Shown here: piece by piece, positions 1 through 11,243 of the stretch | How the letters are laid out: every line of letters begins with the position of its first letter | How positions within the stretch are numbered: position 1 is the stretch's first letter | From: Glomus cerebriforme | Taxonomy: Eukaryota > Glomeromycota > Glomeromycetes > Glomerales > Glomeraceae | Direction: 5' to 3' | DNA length: 47,234 bases | Assembly: GCA_003550305.1 (NCBI GenBank) | Contig: QKYT01000139.1 | Location: 57,696 to 104,929 of the forward strand | The notes under the pieces: model-generated | Told to the model about the DNA's origin: nothing | Databases searched by the model: none | The model's input: only the letters and a program-made list of their open reading frames with translations | Made by a program: the position numbers and the translations under genes

Positions 1-1459
1 TTTTTTTTTGATATTAAACTGCACACCAACTATAAATAATCAGCCTATACCACAATTGTGAAGAATTTATTGCTTGAGCTATTGCAATTAAAACAATATT
101 CTGTTCCATTTCTATATCATTCACTATGTAATTATAATTCTTATATTTTTTATCACAAATAGAACATGATAAATCCCATAATTAAGCTAATATAAAATTA
201 TAATTATTAATTCTCCTAAAACTATTTTGGAATTTCAGGTATATGAAATATTCTAATATGGGTTTGATAATTAATTCTATATTAGGTTTGAAAATGATAG
301 GTTTAAAATCAGAGACCTGAGGTTTTGCTAATATATTCAATAAAAATATATACAAATTAGAAATTGAAATACTTTATTTATTCTCTTATTTTAATATAAA
401 AAAAAAAAGAGTTATAAAATAAGTAAAGTGAAAATACAATAAATTGATTTATTTAGTAATTCAATATCTTTAAATAATTCATAAAATAATTAATTGATTT
501 TAAACTTAAAGAAAATCATTTATGCATTTACTTTTAAATTTATAACTAGTAATTATAAATTTTAAGCAAAATAAAAAGTCAAATAAATATTTTCAGTTAT
601 AGCTCTAATTCTAATAAATATTATAGTATACTATATAGTATGTTAAAATCATACATATAAAGTAAAACTGCAATCTACATACTAATTTAAAAATCATACT
701 ATACTAATATTCTATATTCTCATTTATTTATATACTAAATTCTAGTAAAATAACTATTAAATTATGAATACTTTTAAATGATATTAAATAATAGAATATA
801 TTATACTAAACAACTGCTTGGTATGAATCTTCCTTTTTTTGGATAAATGCTAAGCCAGAGTTGTAAATATTGACCAGCATTATATATATTCGGCCCTGAA
901 AATTATAATATTTAAGGCTGATTGTACAAATAATTAATTTAAAACTCCTGTTTCAAAAAGAAGGTTAGACTTGAAACCTTTGAAGACGACTTTTTATATC
1001 AATAAGAGCAACAGACTAAAACGTGGAAACAAATAATAATTAGTCACCGAATGCACAATAAAAAAATTCCGTTTTTAAAAAGCTGTTTCAAAAAGAAGGT
1101 TAGACTTGAAACGACTTTTATATCGACAAGAACAACAGAAAAAAAATGTATGCTACTAATAAGGAAGAGAGGGGAGAAACATTGCATCATAATCATCTTA
1201 TTAAAGAAAAATGGCGAATAGAAAGTATGTGTAACCTTATTACTTTATTGGAAGAATAAATTGTAAAGATGAGTACAAGATGTACTATTTGAAAGAATAG
1301 TTACCGCCAAATAAAGCCCATTTTAAGAAAACTTTAAAAAAAAACCCTTTCTAAAAATACAAAAAATTCTCTAGAAAGAACGTAAATTACAAATGATATA
1401 AGTACACCCATAATAAATACTAATTATATTAATTTTAAATGTATTAGAGTGTTAATATC
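1..1459. other. AT-rich intergenic stretch with a short duplicated block
   Basis: I find no convincing gene here. The only structure is a duplicated block of about 60 bp. A 30-bp core is identical at 948-977 and 1083-1112, and the sequence after each core (984-1014 and 1113-1138) is also similar. The core begins GTTTCAA and ends TTGAAAC, so each copy can fold back on itself. The block lies downstream of the minus-strand secreted-protein gene. Confidence 0.6.
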
Positions 1460-1813
1460 TTATAATCCTGAGCCATCTCCTTCAGCATGGTTACCATGTT
1501 CAGTGACATTTGAAGGAATTGTATCACTGGAATCATAAGGTTTAAGATCTGTTGATCCAGTTCCACCTCCACCATCAGAAGAGACGGGAATTGCATCACT
1601 TTGTAAGGCAGTTTGGTCATCGCCATTACGCTTAAAAAGAACACCTAAAATATTTAATCGAAATATATTAGTAAAACGTTATTAATAATTGTTGTTCTCA
1701 CAACATAACTAAATAATGTATTTACTTGTTGTAGGAGCGGCCGTAACTGAAAGAATTACACCGATTGAAGCCACCAATAAAGTGATAATCGTAATAACTT
1801 TAGCGCTCAACAT
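1460..1813 (-). CDS. small secreted protein, 90 aa, two exons
   Basis: The gene is visible only after splicing. Exon 1 is 1726-1813 and exon 2 is 1460-1644, joined across an 81-bp intron with a GTAAAT donor and a TTTTAG acceptor in phase 1. The summed frame is exactly 91 codons including TAA. The N-terminus reads MLSAKVITIITLLVASIG and continues hydrophobic to about residue 24, a good signal peptide with likely cleavage near VTAA. The mature part of about 65 residues is hydrophilic, rich in Asp, Gly and Ser, has a GGGGTGS stretch and no cysteine. A TATAAATA-like element lies about 115-125 bp upstream (near 1929-1937, minus strand). I do not recognise a family. It could be an apoplastic or candidate effector-type protein, which is inference from size and signal peptide only. 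Confidence 0.68.
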
Positions 1814-2429
1814 TTTTTTTTTGAANAAAAAAAAAAAAAAAAATAATAATAAAGAAATAAAGGAAAATTGTTAAATGGTTGAAAGAGTTTTTTTTTTTGT
1901 AGGATGAAGGGGACGCCAATTCGGAACGTATTTATATCGTTCACATTTCAAGGATAAAATAGTAAACTGTAAAAAGGGAATCACGTAACAACATTTATTT
2001 TTTACATAACGTGCGAAAAATCATGAAAGCTTTTTACTAAATGGGGAGTTATTAATAACTAAATTTAAATTTACAATGACATACGGAGTTGGTAAAACTA
2101 AAAATATTTTTCTTAAAATCATTTAAATTGCAGTATGCATATAAATTTAAGAAACAAGTAATTAAAAGAGTAACGTTAATGAGATAAGATATCGGATTAA
2201 CCCTTTTCGATAAAGATAAAGAGATATTTTCAATTAGATTTTTCGTGTAAATTTGGTAATTTAGAAACTATGATGTATTAAGATTGTATTTTTGTAACAG
2301 GGTTAACGAAATATGCAAAACAAACCTCAAGTCAGACAAAATTTTGTTCTATTAATGGAACGGAAGGATCTATTCCTGGAAAAAGCGTGTACGACAATAT
2401 CAAGAAATCAGCATTGTTCTTTTGTTCAT

Positions 2430-2454
2430 CCAATCAGAGGACAGCATATAAATA
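2430..2454 (+). promoter_or_regulatory. CCAAT box plus TATA box without an evident gene
   Basis: A CCAAT at 2430-2434 is followed 12 bp later by TATAAATA at 2447-2454, the layout of a strong core promoter. The first ATG downstream (about 2540) opens only six codons. The site could drive a non-coding RNA or a lost gene, or could be chance in AT-rich DNA. Confidence 0.25.
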
Positions 2455-3592
2455 CATATTCTTGAAATTAAGCATCCAACGGAACTCTCATTTACCTAAT
2501 TTGAAATTTCTTGCTTCTATCAATTATTTATTATTTTAAATGTTTATTTGTGGTGACTGACAAAGTCAATATTTATAGTAATACTGAATGAGATGCAGAA
2601 GAAGGTTATCTTAAGATTTTAATGTTGTGACCACCACGATTATTATGCTTATTTTAGTACGTTTACCAATAGTATGCTCACTTTTATTTTTCTACAGCGA
2701 TCACACTCCATTAGTAGAAATATAAAAATTGCAGTGAAGAGAAAAAAAGTTTTAATTTGAATATGTATTAAATATGATATTATTAATAATCGAATTTCAA
2801 TTGCAAACAATTAATTAGGAAAACAATCAAGTAAGATACATAATGATCGGGGAACCTTAAACCCTATACTGTATATTTCTGAACTTTCATTCTTTCTTCT
2901 TTTATATTGTGGTGGCATTTTTATTCGATTGTTTATTTATATGTGAGTTATTTATTTTTCGTGGATTTCTCGCTTCGTTTCTTTTAGTTAAAAAAAATAA
3001 TCACATGCTAATTATTACGTTGTGTTTATTAATTTTTATATAAATTCTTTTTTTTTTTTTTGTCTAATATCATTTTATCTGGTGCGAGAAAAAAGGTAAA
3101 ATCCTATAGACGAAAGATGATTACGATGTTCTTCTCATTTATATTAACTTGATTCATTTGAAAATTTAATGAAATGTCTACCGTCAAGATGTGACAACAA
3201 TCATTAATTATAATAATGTTCTGTTTTTATGATTAGTTAGTTATGAAATATCATATCAAATTGCGTCATTACAATACACAACCTGTAGATGGCAGAACAG
3301 GTATCTGACATATTTTGATGTAAAACTTTATCTTGTAAAATTATAAAAAAATCATTTAAATCATTTGCAAACATTATTCCCACAGATGAAATGGAGAACT
3401 GAGTTAGGAAGAAATTATATTGGAATCACAATTGAAAATTATGGTCATTAATAATATATGATGAAATTTAAAGATGATTTTAAACGTGAGAACGAATAGA
3501 AAATGTAAAAGATGTTAATTTTTTTAATAATTTTAAATAGATAATTTGTAAATTACGTTATGTAACATAACAGTTTAGCAATTAATAGTATA

Positions 3593-3739
3593 CAGTGAAA
3601 TTCGATATAACGTTTGATATAGTGGAATTTTAGTTTATTATAAACTATAATAAATCTATATACTGGAACTCTTGATATAATGGAATTTTTAAAATTTTTA
3701 CTAATGGAACGGATGGTTCCGTTATATCAATTTTCACTG
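3593..3739. mobile_element. pogo/Tigger-type MITE, about 147 bp
   Basis: The left end reads CAGTGAAATTCGATATAACG. The reverse complement of the right end reads CAGTGAAAATTGATATAACG, a terminal inverted repeat of about 20 bp with a one-base slip. The ends resemble the CAGTG...GATATAACG termini typical of Tigger/pogo elements. Two internal copies of TTGATATArTGGAATTTT form subterminal repeats. TA precedes the left end, and on the right TA lies two bases beyond the terminus, so the target duplication is imperfect. There is no coding capacity. Confidence 0.7.
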
Positions 3740-4511
3740 TGTAGAATATAAAGAGAAAATATAGATTAACTGTTTATGAAAACGAAAAAACATTAAATAG
3801 CGAATAAGTTATATATATAATAATAAAAAAATAATTAAAAGTCACATGATTGATACATATAAATTTTATCAAATCAATACATTCCAACCTAAGGAAGGAT
3901 TCAGTCTTTGATAAAATGTTTGAAAAAAAGGTGTAAAGATAAAGTGATACGCTAAAAGCACTTGGTATCAAACCTTTTACTTATGGAATACACAATGGGA
4001 ACCTTTATCTTTGCGTTGATCATTGCCGCATCCGATAAAAACAGAATCGCGATCAATCGTCTGTGATTTGAGTTCGTGATTAATAATATGATAGAGATAT
4101 ATTTTAAGAAAATTTTCGTTATGGCATATTTTGACGAGGTTAATTTATTACGCAGAAATGTGGCTTTGTAGTAGTAATGAATCAAAATCTGATATAATTT
4201 TTCGTCTTGATCACTGATCATTATTTTTGTTAACTTTTTTTACATCATATTTATAATTTTAATAAATAAACTAAAAAAGAATATATCTGATATATACAAA
4301 AAAAAAAAAAAAAAGATTATTTTTGTTTCACTATTGCGTAATTATGAGTCGATATAAATAATATTTTTTTATGTTATATAAATATAACCAAAATTTAAGA
4401 TCTCTTTACAAAATTTTTTTCATTCAAGAAAATCTTTTTACATCCGTTATAATCACAATAAAATCTTCTCAACTTTTATTTACGCACGTTCACTAAAAAA
4501 TCCGTTACAAA

Positions 4512-4984
4512 ATGAATATTACTTTCTTGATTTTCGTCGCACTCTTTATTAGCGTTTTAGGAGAATTGGTTAAAGGACAAAATCAAACGGTTACTACCAC
4601 GTATGTCATCACAATTACACCAACCGTGACCACTTCTCCAACATCAATTGATACCGGTAAGAAAGGAATAATCAAACAAACTTTTATCTTAAAACGCAAA
4701 GTTTTCCCCTTTGATTTATTAAAAAAAAAGTTTCAAAGTTCAAAATAAAATAAAATACTGTTTCTTCAACTTCAGATACGGTTACGCAAATTCCTACTCA
4801 AATTACTCAAATTACTCAAACTTCTCAACCGATTACTGCAACCAGTCCAACCAGTCCAACCAGTCCTATTACCATTACCGCCACTCCTGGTCCCACTCAT
4901 ATCGCTAGTGCTTCATTCAAGAAATTTGAAGCTGCTCTTGGTGCCATTTGTGGCGTCGCTGTTATGTTCGTTGTTATGGCTTAA
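4512..4984 (+). CDS. small Thr/Ser-rich cell-wall protein with a GPI-anchor-like C-terminus, 117 aa
   Basis: There are two exons, 4512-4656 and 4776-4984, with a GTAAGA donor, a CTTCAG acceptor and phase 1. Without splicing the frame runs into a Lys-rich tail, whereas the spliced frame is 118 codons including TAA. Residues 1-22 form a signal peptide (MNITFLIFVALFISVLGELV). The middle is Thr/Ser/Pro-rich with short repeats (ITQ x3 and TSP x3), likely O-glycosylated. The last 20 or so residues after an ASAS segment are hydrophobic (GAICGVAVMFVVMA), as in GPI attachment signals. The role is probably structural at the cell wall or surface. That is inferred from architecture, as I recognise no specific family. 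Confidence 0.75.
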
Positions 4985-5462
4985 TGTTTGACTTGTATAT
5001 GATTGAATTAAAAATTTGTGTAGTGGATGGATAATAATTACTTTATCGAACAAAATTTAATTATGTAATGCAATATTAATCACTTTTGAATAAATTTATT
5101 TTTGCTTAATAATAATTTTTTTTTTTTCAATGTTGACCCATTTTTATAACTTTAAAGTGTCAAGCCGTCAAGGATCAATTTCCTAAATTTCTTTCAATGA
5201 AGTAAGTATTAAGATAAGAATTTGTATTGATATGTATGATGTATTAAAATCAGGGTTCCGCAAAGTAACTCGGACAAGATTAACATTTGTTGCCTGGCAC
5301 GTGTCTGGCAATAATTATACCCGAAACCCCTAAAATAAGTGGACAAAATATTTTACACGATGCTAAATATTTTAAGTAACTCGCTTGGGAGAAATCATAC
5401 AATGTGATTTATAAATCAAAGACTACGGTAAGTCAATTTTAAAAAAATTTTTTATTCTTAAG
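4985..5462. other. intergenic, no gene seen
   Basis: Short spacer between the plus-strand GPI-type gene and the 3' end of the minus-strand kinase gene. An imperfect palindrome around a CACGTG core lies at about 5290-5312 (TTGCC...GGCAA). I see nothing else. Confidence 0.5.
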
Positions 5463-7170
5463 CTATTTTTTTGTTGTAAATGTTATCGCTTGAAATGCCA
5501 ACAGAAAAGTAACTATGTATGAAGTTAAATTATTATTTATGTCATCTAAAATTTTTTTCAAAAAATTATTACCGTTATGTAAAAATTTTATAAGACAACT
5601 ATATATTAATTTAATCCAAATTTTTGATAATATTCTTCTAGTAAATAAAATTTTTATTTTATATTCATTAAGAATAAAATTTCGAAAATATTGTGATATC
5701 ACTTTTAGTATTATCGAATGTTCTTTAAAATTATCTTGTAGCCCAAAACGTTTTGATACATTCGATGTTGAAGAAATCTTTTTTGAACTTTGTTCAATAT
5801 TATTTGGCGATATTAAATTATAATTATTAATATCCAAATCACCATTTATACTAATAATTTCATTGCTTGATTTCGAAATGGTCTTTGATTTCTTTAATCT
5901 TTCCAATGAATGATTCTTTGTCTCTTCATTAACGTAAATAATTATATCGTTCTGTTCGGACGAAATCATTGCCTTAAGAGTTGAAACAACTTCTTGCATA
6001 TTTGGACGTTCATTTGGTTCATATTTCCAACATTCTTAAATTAAATGAGATAAATAAAAATTAATTATTTTTGGTCCTCTTTTTTTTAAAAAAATTGGTT
6101 TAAAATGATTTTTAATTAATAAAATTACCTTTATATAATTTACTATATCCAATAGGAGTTTCATCAATAATTTGTTCTCTTTTACCATTTAATATAGATA
6201 ACATTAAACATGCATAATTAGCACTTTCGGTAAAGAATGGTTGATATCCACTTGAAATTTGCCATATTAAAACTCCAACACTATATACGTCAGATTTTTT
6301 GTTTAATTTATAACTTGGATTATTGAAAATTTTTGGATCCACGTAAGGTATTACACCAAGTATTTTTGATGTATTACTTGATGATTCAGCGATCTTTTTT
6401 GATAAACCAAAATCTGCTAATTTGATCTTTTTTTGATGTACAAGTACATTATTTGAATGCTTTAATTATATAAAAATTATTATTAATAATTTTAAATCAA
6501 TTGAAAACAATAATTTACAAAAAAAAAATAATATATTACCAGATCACGATGAATAATATCTTTATCATGTAAAAATTCTACAGCATTTGCCAGTTGTGAT
6601 GCTAAGCAAAATTTGTCGCTCCAATCAAGTTCGTTAAAACGTTCATTTAAATAAGTATTTAATGTACCGCCATCAGCATATTCCAAGACTAAAGAGTACT
6701 TATTCATTTGATGAATCACGTCTGAATAAAAACAAAATTGTAAGTAAATTAATACGTTCAGTCATTCATTATATGTAATGCTTCTAATAACTTACATTCT
6801 ATCTTCGTGATTCCATATAACCGTATAATATTTTCATGATCATCAACACGACGATGTAATTTTAACTGTAAAAGATAATTTAATTATAATTATTTTATAT
6901 TTCTTAAAATATTTATAGATATTTATAATATTGTACCTCTTTTATAACCCCTTTAAGTGTTTGTTTATCGTCATTAAAAAATTTTAAAGCAAAAATACGA
7001 TTAGAATTTTTCCAGTTAACACGGAAAACATTTCCGTATGAACCACTTCCTATTTTTTGAACATTTGTGAAGTCTGAATATTCATAGTATTTGATATGTT
7101 CTTCCGCAATTGAATTATTTAGCCAATCATTATAATAATTTAAATCTTTTATTTTAGGGTTTACTGACAT
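5463..7170 (-). CDS. TKL-type protein kinase, 462 aa, five exons
   Basis: Exons are 6937-7170, 6796-6865, 6540-6721, 6129-6459 and 5463-6034. Phases join to one frame of 463 codons including stop. The upstream extension to 7197 lacks an ATG, so I place the start at MSVNPK. The kinase domain spans roughly residues 33-285. It has the glycine loop GSGSYGNV (41-48), the ATP-binding Lys in ALKF (63), the catalytic loop HRDLHSNN (158-165), DFG (176-178), and a C-lobe ending in a [10 protein letters not shown] motif. All catalytic residues are present, so it should be active on Ser/Thr or Tyr. This type is heavily expanded in Rhizophagus. The C-terminal tail of about 170 residues is Ser/Asn-rich and ends in a short hydrophobic stretch. 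I see no regulatory domain. The substrate is unknown. Confidence 0.88.
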
Positions 7171-7576
7171 TTTTATATATATTTCTGGTTTATACAAAGT
7201 TTATGAGAATTGGAAAAAGAAAACTGTGCGTTTTTTTAGAAGGAAGCAGGACATTTATTTTATTCATTACCAATATAGTAAGATAATAAATTTTTCGGAG
7301 ATATTCGGACAAAAATTTTCTTAAGTTAGTAATTTGTGGAAATTAACGAGATTTTATAGATAAGCAATACGTAATCTTTTTTAATAACTAAATGTTCAAA
7401 ATGAAGTATCTTTGTCAAACTTTTTAGGCAATTAATGGTAAATTTTATTAAAAATAATAATAATAATAATAATAAAAATAGTTCTATAAAAGATATTACT
7501 TCCAAAGATTAAAATAAAAAAGAGTGTTATAATAGTGTGTTCGTTTTAATATATTGTGACATTGTTGTATTTATTA

Positions 7577-7685
7577 TTAGGTTAGGGTTAGGGTTAAGGT
7601 TAAGGTTGGGGTCAGGGTTAAAGGTTTAAGGTTAGGGTTAAAGATTAGGGTTAAGATTAGGATTAAAGTTAGGATTAAGATTGGG
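7577..7685 (+). repeat. degenerate interstitial telomere-like repeat (TTAGGG)n
   Basis: About 110 bp of tandem TTAGGG, TTAAGG, TTAGGA and TTGGGG variants, with GGTTAGGGTTAGGG at the left as the purest part. TTAGGG is the usual fungal telomere repeat. Decay increases to the right. Unique sequence lies on both sides, so this is internal and not a contig end. Confidence 0.85.
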
Positions 7686-8591
7686 GAATTATTTTCTTTA
7701 ACTGGATGATTAGAAATGTGACCCAACTAGAACGTAGAATTGTGAAGTTGAAGCAACACGTTCATTAGGGGCATGGATTGCCCCATGATCACTGTTCGTT
7801 ATTATCTAAATCAGTAAGTGATCGGTGTAGTTGCGTAAAATGCGCGAAGAATTTTATAATTTGTCTAATTTGTTTGTAAGAAGTATTTATTATCATCTTA
7901 AAGAACATTTGAAGCTTAGAGTCAAATTTTTTTATTAAGGGTAATTTGTACTTAGATTTGCTTCTTCGGAGAGATTAATATACTCCTTACAAATGTCAAT
8001 ATTTTTAAAATAATTATCAATTTTTATAAAAGTGTAAAATTTTGTTATATGTTTGTAAATTTTATAAATTAGATGAATGGAAATAAATTTTTGGTTTTTT
8101 TTTTAAAAAAAAAAATCTTTATAAAGTTGATGCTTTTATAAAGAAAATTTTTTTTTTTTTGTGGTAATAATATTACATAGACACAATCGTTCAATCGGTA
8201 TCACTTTCGTGAAATTAAATCCCCTACTACTGTTGTACAACATTAATGATGCATAGGAAAGGAACCTCATTTAATTTTTCTTTTTCACAAATATGTTAAT
8301 ATATTGTAAATTTCTTTTTTGGAAATATAGTCAAATCTAATCTTAAAGTATATTATTATTCAAAATTTTATTATTATTAAAATTATTTGGATGAAAAATG
8401 GCAAAGTATTTCATGTGACACAAAATTCTTTGTTTAAAATCGATATATCAAGTTATCAACGATTCATACCATTTTTTTGAAATGGATAGAATTCTTTAGC
8501 TGAAGTTCAATGTTGTTGATTCTGCGGTATATAAAAGTAAAAAAATCAATTTTTTTAGTTGTTGAAAAATGAGCTCAGATTCTGAAATATT

Positions 8592-8605
8592 AAAAAAAAA
8601 AAAAA
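8592..8605 (-). terminator. Pol III terminator of the tRNA-Ala gene
   Basis: A run of 14 T on the minus strand starts 14 bases past the tRNA 3' end, as expected for RNA polymerase III termination. Confidence 0.75.
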
Positions 8606-8619
8606 TTCAAAAGAAAGAT

Positions 8620-8692
8620 TGGAGGACCTGAGTATCGATCTCAGTACCTCTCGCATGCTAAGCGAGCGCTCTACCATCTGAGCTAGACCCCC
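8620..8692 (-). tRNA. tRNA-Ala (AGC)
   Basis: The 73-nt cloverleaf folds fully. The acceptor arms are GGGGGTC and GTCCTCC with one G.U and one mismatch. The D arm is GCTC/GAGC. The anticodon stem CTCGC/GCGAG encloses TTAGCAT, giving anticodon AGC. The T arm is CTGAG/CTCAG with loop ATCGATA, the A54 form seen in eukaryotic tRNA-Ala. The discriminator is A. There is no intron, and CCA is not encoded. The internal A box (D arm) and B box (T arm) serve as promoter. Confidence 0.93.
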
Positions 8693-9542
8693 GAATTCTT
8701 GAATTACTATTTTTTTTATTTTACTTATTAAAATTGGTTTGATCAATTAGGAAATAATTGTGTAGTACCTCTCTTTTTTTTATTTTTCACGTGCACATGC
8801 AAACGTTAAAAAATTTGTTTTAAAACTTCCGTGAATGAAAATAATAAAGATTGTCGTATGTCGATTGTCAATTTAGAATATAACACTGATATAAATTAAA
8901 AACATTTTCCTAAAGAATTGGTTCCCATTAAATTGAGCTACTTTTCAATTTCTAAATTCGGGGAAAGAATGTCGTGTCGAAGTGGCGCAATATTCAGTCT
9001 ATACATTTTATAAATAATTTTAGCATTTATAATAATCAATATATCAGATATAGTTAAGCTTTTTTAATTATGATACTTCAACAGATCGGTGATAATTAAT
9101 AGACATAAATAGATAATATTAATAAGAAAAAATTTTTTTTTTTTTTTTTTTTTGCGATAAACGCCATCTTTTTTTCCGTTCGAAATATATTTATTAAGAT
9201 TCGGTTTCTCGTAATTTAATTACTTCAGAGGATTTAGAATACTTTTTTTAAATCGAACATCAATACTTGATTAGTTAGTTTAGAATATAAATAAAATACG
9301 AAAATGATTAAGAAATAAAAAATATACTGTATAAATTTAAGTATTATTAAAATTTACCGATTTTAGGATAAGGTTTCAATTTTTTGATAATGAAATTTTC
9401 TTTATCTTACTATGACTTGTGAATTTATGACGTCACGAAAAAAAACTACGTAATATTTATTACACAAATGTACATACAGTACTTTTATATGAAAATTTGA
9501 TTTTAAACTTCAAACGCAATTTTTTTTTTTTAAAAAAAAAAA
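8693..9542. other. intergenic, no gene seen
   Basis: AT-rich spacer between the tRNA and the F-box gene with poly-T runs (for example near 9137-9153). The last 150 bases should contain the F-box promoter, but I see no clear TATA or CCAAT element. Confidence 0.5.
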
Positions 9543-10997
9543 ATGACTTGTCAACTTCCATATGATTGCTTAAGTGAAATATTTGAATATTTAAAAGGAG
9601 ATAAAACCGCTTTATATTCATGTTTGTTAGTTAACCGCCTTTGGTGTAAATCTTCTGTTAGAATTTTATGGAGGGATATTTGGAATCTTAGGTACTCCAT
9701 GGCCTACAAACATCGACCGAAAGTGACATCAACCATTCTTATTAGTATATTAGTTGCTTGTCTTCCCAATGAATCAAAAGAGCTCTTATATAAGAATGGA
9801 ATTTTCATTCCAACGCCTACTTCAAAACAACCACTGTTTAATTATGCAGCATTTTGTCAAGTTCTTTCAATTTACGAAATTTGTCGAATAATTGATGAGG
9901 TTCTTGAAGAAGATAAAAATTATTTAGTCGTAAATGAAGTTATCAAAATGCTTATGAACGAAATCTCTTCCTTAAAGATATTGACTTATTATTCAAATAA
10001 TGGCATTCCGGATAAAATATCTTTCACTTGTTTTTCTGAGGAAAGAGATTGTTTAATAGATCTTTCAGAATTACATTGCAGTTCAAACCTTTCTTCTGAA
10101 TTTTTTTATCAGTTGTCTCAAATATGCCAAAAATTACAATCAATTACTATAGATTTTGAAAATATGGATTTTGGCATTTCATTTGAATTAAAAGAATTAA
10201 TTTTATTACAAAATAATTTAAAGAATTTAACATTATCAGCTTTTAAAGGGGGTGATTGGACAGATATCATGCCTGCTTTAATAAAGCACTCTAATACGTT
10301 AACAAGATTACATCTTTCTAGTAATAATGGTAATTTACCATTATTATTCGTTGCTTTATTCCCAAATTTACAGGAAATTAAATTTTCATTTGTTTCATCT
10401 GCTGGTTATCCACATTTTGAAGATTTTAATGAATTACAATATGTTAATTTTCACAAATTACAGATCTTAAATTTTCCTTATCAATGTCCGAAACTTGAAT
10501 GTATGATGAAATTTTTAGAAAATAATGGAAAGAATCTAAAGGAAATTTATATAGCTAAAAGTAATAATGGTTTAAATTTAACTATAGCCAAATTTTGTCC
10601 AAATCTGAAAAATCTTTTTACAATATTTAAAAATGATGAATTAGATATATTAAAAATTATATTTAATAGTTGTCAATATTTAGAAAGTATTGAAATTTGG
10701 TGTGGAAATACATATTTAAGTGAAAAAGAAGTATTAGAAACTATTGCAAAACATTCACCAAAAAATTTTTGTGAATTAAAAATGTATAATAATTCAATTT
10801 CAAAATTAATTCCAAAGGATTTAGAAACCTTTTTTATAAGCTGGTTAAATCGAATACCGAAAAAATTACTTACTTTAATAATTATTAAGGAAGATTATAA
10901 TAGTTTAGAAGATGATGAAGAGAATATGAAAATAATTGATAAATATGAAAATTTAGGTGTTATAAAATTTGAAACTAAGTTTTATGATGAAGACTAA
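9543..10997 (+). CDS. F-box protein, 484 aa, single exon
   Basis: Residues about 4-45 form an F-box with hallmark LPYDCLSEIFEYL and a CLLVNRLWC core followed by ILWRDIW, the Skp1-binding face. The remaining 430 residues have irregular leucine-rich spacing (LxxLxL, with CPxLExI and CPNLKNL segments) and resemble the LRR-like substrate-binding region of F-box proteins. The predicted role is substrate receptor of an SCF ubiquitin ligase. The substrate is unknown. The ATG follows an A-rich leader, and the acidic C-terminus ends YDED. The next gene downstream is a decayed tandem copy, and a more distant family member lies beyond it on the other strand. This family is strongly expanded in Rhizophagus. 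Confidence 0.85.
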   Translation: MTCQLPYDCLSEIFEYLKGDKTALYSCLLVNRLWCKSSVRILWRDIWNLRYSMAYKHRPKVTSTILISILVACLPNESKELLYKNGIFIPTPTSKQPLFNYAAFCQVLSIYEICRIIDEVLEEDKNYLVVNEVIKMLMNEISSLKILTYYSNNGIPDKISFTCFSEERDCLIDLSELHCSSNLSSEFFYQLSQICQKLQSITIDFENMDFGISFELKELILLQNNLKNLTLSAFKGGDWTDIMPALIKHSNTLTRLHLSSNNGNLPLLFVALFPNLQEIKFSFVSSAGYPHFEDFNELQYVNFHKLQILNFPYQCPKLECMMKFLENNGKNLKEIYIAKSNNGLNLTIAKFCPNLKNLFTIFKNDELDILKIIFNSCQYLESIEIWCGNTYLSEKEVLETIAKHSPKNFCELKMYNNSISKLIPKDLETFFISWLNRIPKKLLTLIIIKEDYNSLEDDEENMKIIDKYENLGVIKFETKFYDED

Positions 10998-11243
10998 TAA
11001 ATTAAATTTTGATCATGTGCTTTGTAATACTGGTTTAATTCTGGTCTACAAAATTTTCTATTATGAAACTTTTTTATATATTTTATTGAGAAATTTATTA
11101 AAGAAATAAATAATATTTGTTATTGGTCAGTCTATTAGGATCATGCTGATTGAGAATGGACTCATCGAACATTGATTCGAATATACATCCGAAAAATATT
11201 TAGGCTTTTGGAACTTTTTTTTTTGAAATAATTAAACCAAAAA

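Larger units (their letters stand above)
1814..4511. other. long intergenic region with a MITE, a promoter-like site and one weak ORF
   Basis: This 2.7-kb AT-rich stretch holds no gene I can support. It contains the promoter of the secreted-protein gene at its left end, a CCAAT plus TATAAATA arrangement at 2430-2454 with no gene behind it, and a pogo-type MITE at 3593-3739. A 89-codon minus-strand ORF at 3952-4221 has more CpG than its surroundings, but it has no recognisable domain or signal peptide. I left it uncalled. Confidence 0.55.
7171..8619. other. intergenic with a telomere-like tract
   Basis: Apart from the kinase promoter at the left and the interstitial telomere-like repeat at 7577-7685, I see no gene. 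A perfect 6-bp hairpin (GGGGCA/TGCCCC, five-base loop) sits at 7768-7784. The rest is AT-rich with homopolymer runs. Confidence 0.5.

Noticed and set aside
948..1112. Possible CRISPR-like repeats
   Set aside because: Only two copies, 135 bp apart, in a eukaryotic genome; a plain local duplication explains them.
3952..4221. 89-codon minus-strand ORF with higher CpG than its flanks
   Set aside because: No domain, no signal peptide and no splice context. Possible but not supportable as a gene.
5515..5823. 102-codon plus-strand ORF
   Set aside because: It lies entirely antisense to the last exon of the kinase gene and has no features of its own.
7171..7197. Extending the kinase start nine codons upstream
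   Set aside because: The upstream codon at 7197 is TTG on the coding strand; the first ATG is at 7170.
7577..7685. Reading the TTAGGG tract as a true telomere
   Set aside because: It is short, degenerate and flanked on both sides by unique genic DNA.
8555..8746. 63-codon minus-strand ORF
   Set aside because: It reads through the tRNA-Ala gene and its poly-T terminator.
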